A stretch of DNA of 64,000 nucleotides, from the NCBI RefSeq assembly GCF_052076145.1, contig NZ_CP197246.1, positions 3,658,001 through 3,722,000 of the forward strand, read 5' to 3'. The notes below the pieces were generated by a model. It was not told the DNA's origin and made no database searches. It saw only the letters and a list, made by a program, of their open reading frames with translations. The translations under genes were made by a program, and so were the position numbers. This document shows, one piece after another, positions 63,097 through 64,000 of this stretch; within the stretch, counting starts at the first letter, position 1, and each line of letters opens with the position of its first letter. Origin of the DNA: Kitasatospora sp052076145. GTDB taxonomy: Bacteria > Actinomycetota > Actinomycetes > Streptomycetales > Streptomycetaceae.

Positions 63097-64000
63097 ATGA
63101 ACGATGACGGGGGAATACCGGCGCACGGCACCACCAGCACGGGTTGGGGCAGCACCGGCCCAGGCGGGCCGCAGCCCGCGTACCTGCCGCCGGTGAGCAT
63201 CGCGCCGGACTGGGAGGCACTCGCCCTGCGGAGCCAGCAGGAGGACCGGCGCCGCCGGACGCTGAAGATCGGCGGCGCCGTGCTGGGCCTGCTGCTCGTC
63301 GTCGGCGGTGGTGCGGCCGTGATCGCCGTGCAGAAGCCGGGCGGCGACCGGAAGGTGGCCGAAACCGCCGCGTCCCCCCTGCCGCTCGCGCCCGTCGGCC
63401 CTTCGAGCCCGCCGCCGTCCGAGTCGGCTTCCGCCTCGGGCTCCGCCTCCCCCTCGGAGTCCGCGTCGGCCTCGGGTACGCCCAGCAGCACCCCCAGCAG
63501 CACCCCCAGCAGCACCCCCGGGAAGACCGCGAGCAGCGCCAAGGCGCCCGGCGGAGCCCCAGGGGCCTCCGCCGCCGCTCCCGGTTCGCCGGCGGCTCCG
63601 GCAGCCCCTGCGGGCCCGGCACGGCTGGACGACCGCAGCGGCCACTACCCGGTGTCGTTGACCCCCGGGTCGGTGGTCGGCCAGACCGAGGGGCACAGCG
63701 GCCCGACGCTGATCCTCAACAGCAACCCCGGCACGTACGGGCAGACCGGCTCGCCCGTGGTGAACACCGGCCGGAGCTTCACCGTCTCCGCGATGGTCCG
63801 CAACAACGCCCCCACGGGCGGCCGTTCGGTGATCAGTCAGGGCAGCGACAGCTACTACTCCTTCGACCTCGGCCGGGACTACTGGACCGGCCACGACCAG
63901 TGGGTCTTCAAGGTGCAGACCGCGGCCGGCGGCCAGGACAACACCACCTACCAGGCGTTCTCCAAGGGCCCCGCCACCACCGGCCAGTGGACGCTGCTCA
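63097..64000 (+). CDS. Membrane-anchored LamG-domain protein, truncated by window end
   Basis: The first 301 codons of a longer gene. A cytoplasmic N-terminus (about 1-55, with DRRRRTLKIGG) precedes one membrane helix (AVLGLLLVVGGGAAVIAV). Then comes a low-complexity Ser/Pro/Thr/Ala stalk containing the tandem PSSTPSSTPSST and SASASGS repeats (about 85-175), then the start of a LamG/concanavalin A-like domain (HYPVSLTPGSVVGQ, SFTVSAMVRNNAPTGGRSVI). It is a type II surface protein of the kind common in Streptomyces, probably carbohydrate-binding. The 3' end lies outside. Confidence 0.8.
   Translation, partial: MNDDGGIPAHGTTSTGWGSTGPGGPQPAYLPPVSIAPDWEALALRSQQEDRRRRTLKIGGAVLGLLLVVGGGAAVIAVQKPGGDRKVAETAASPLPLAPVGPSSPPPSESASASGSASPSESASASGTPSSTPSSTPSSTPGKTASSAKAPGGAPGASAAAPGSPAAPAAPAGPARLDDRSGHYPVSLTPGSVVGQTEGHSGPTLILNSNPGTYGQTGSPVVNTGRSFTVSAMVRNNAPTGGRSVISQGSDSYYSFDLGRDYWTGHDQWVFKVQTAAGGQDNTTYQAFSKGPATTGQWTLL

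Overview
The window is high-GC actinobacterial chromosome, almost certainly Streptomyces or a close relative such as Kitasatospora. The evidence is strongly GC-biased third codon positions, many GTG starts, mycothiol-dependent isomerase-family proteins, an Lsr2-type nucleoid protein, a dnaK-grpE-dnaJ-hspR operon with HAIR operators, and a site matching the Streptomyces parS consensus at 15 of 16 bases. It reads as chromosome core carrying two accessory islands.

Layout. 1-3.9 kb: three-gene 2-oxo acid dehydrogenase operon (E1 alpha, E1 beta, E2). 3.9-13.7 kb: mixed single genes (sortase-type surface protein, BenE-like permease, M64 peptidase, MFS exporter, Bro-N protein, mycothiol-dependent isomerase-like protein, nitrilase-family amidohydrolase, GntR regulator, unknown protein). 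13.7-25.3 kb: purine region, with purD, purC and the coupled purS-purQ-purL set, interleaved with a SLATT-like membrane protein, a degenerate M48-like membrane protein, an N,N-dimethylformamidase-like protein, two identical tRNA-Gly(GCC) genes and an lsr2-type gene. 25.4-34 kb: housekeeping block (class II fructose-bisphosphate aldolase, DedA protein, pyrE, SRPBCC protein, membrane spermidine synthase-like protein, DUF families), with a parS-like site between the DedA gene and pyrE.

34.3-40 kb: the most interesting stretch, a compact operon that looks like an undescribed RiPP pathway. It holds a 20-residue peptide ending in Cys, an MNIO (DUF692) iron oxidase, a partner protein with a possible peptide-binding C-terminal domain, an MFS exporter, a CmoA-like SAM enzyme that appears to lack the carboxylate-binding Arg, and a small cupin. 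A second methyltransferase is divergent. The MNIO plus CmoA-like pairing recalls 3-thiaglutamate biosynthesis, where a C-terminal Cys on a carrier peptide is processed; here the Cys is genetically encoded and no peptide aminoacyl-tRNA ligase is visible.

40-43.2 kb: ABC transporter operon with a GNAT protein. 43.4-50.4 kb: aminotransferase, YbjN protein, clpB with an HspR operator, and a divergent LysR/TDT-transporter pair. 50.9-56.1 kb: second accessory island, with three tandem head-to-tail paralogues of a LuxR-type HTH regulator, a convergently overlapping nucleoside deoxyribosyltransferase-like gene, a 55-residue membrane/secreted peptide, and a fourth divergent regulator paralogue on the other strand. 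56.2-60.5 kb: dnaK-grpE-dnaJ-hspR. 60.8-64 kb: large membrane Fe-S oxidoreductase and a LamG-domain membrane protein cut by the window end.

Many starts have a TANNNT-type -10 element only 6-8 nt upstream and no Shine-Dalgarno sequence, suggesting leaderless transcripts. I used this to choose several starts.
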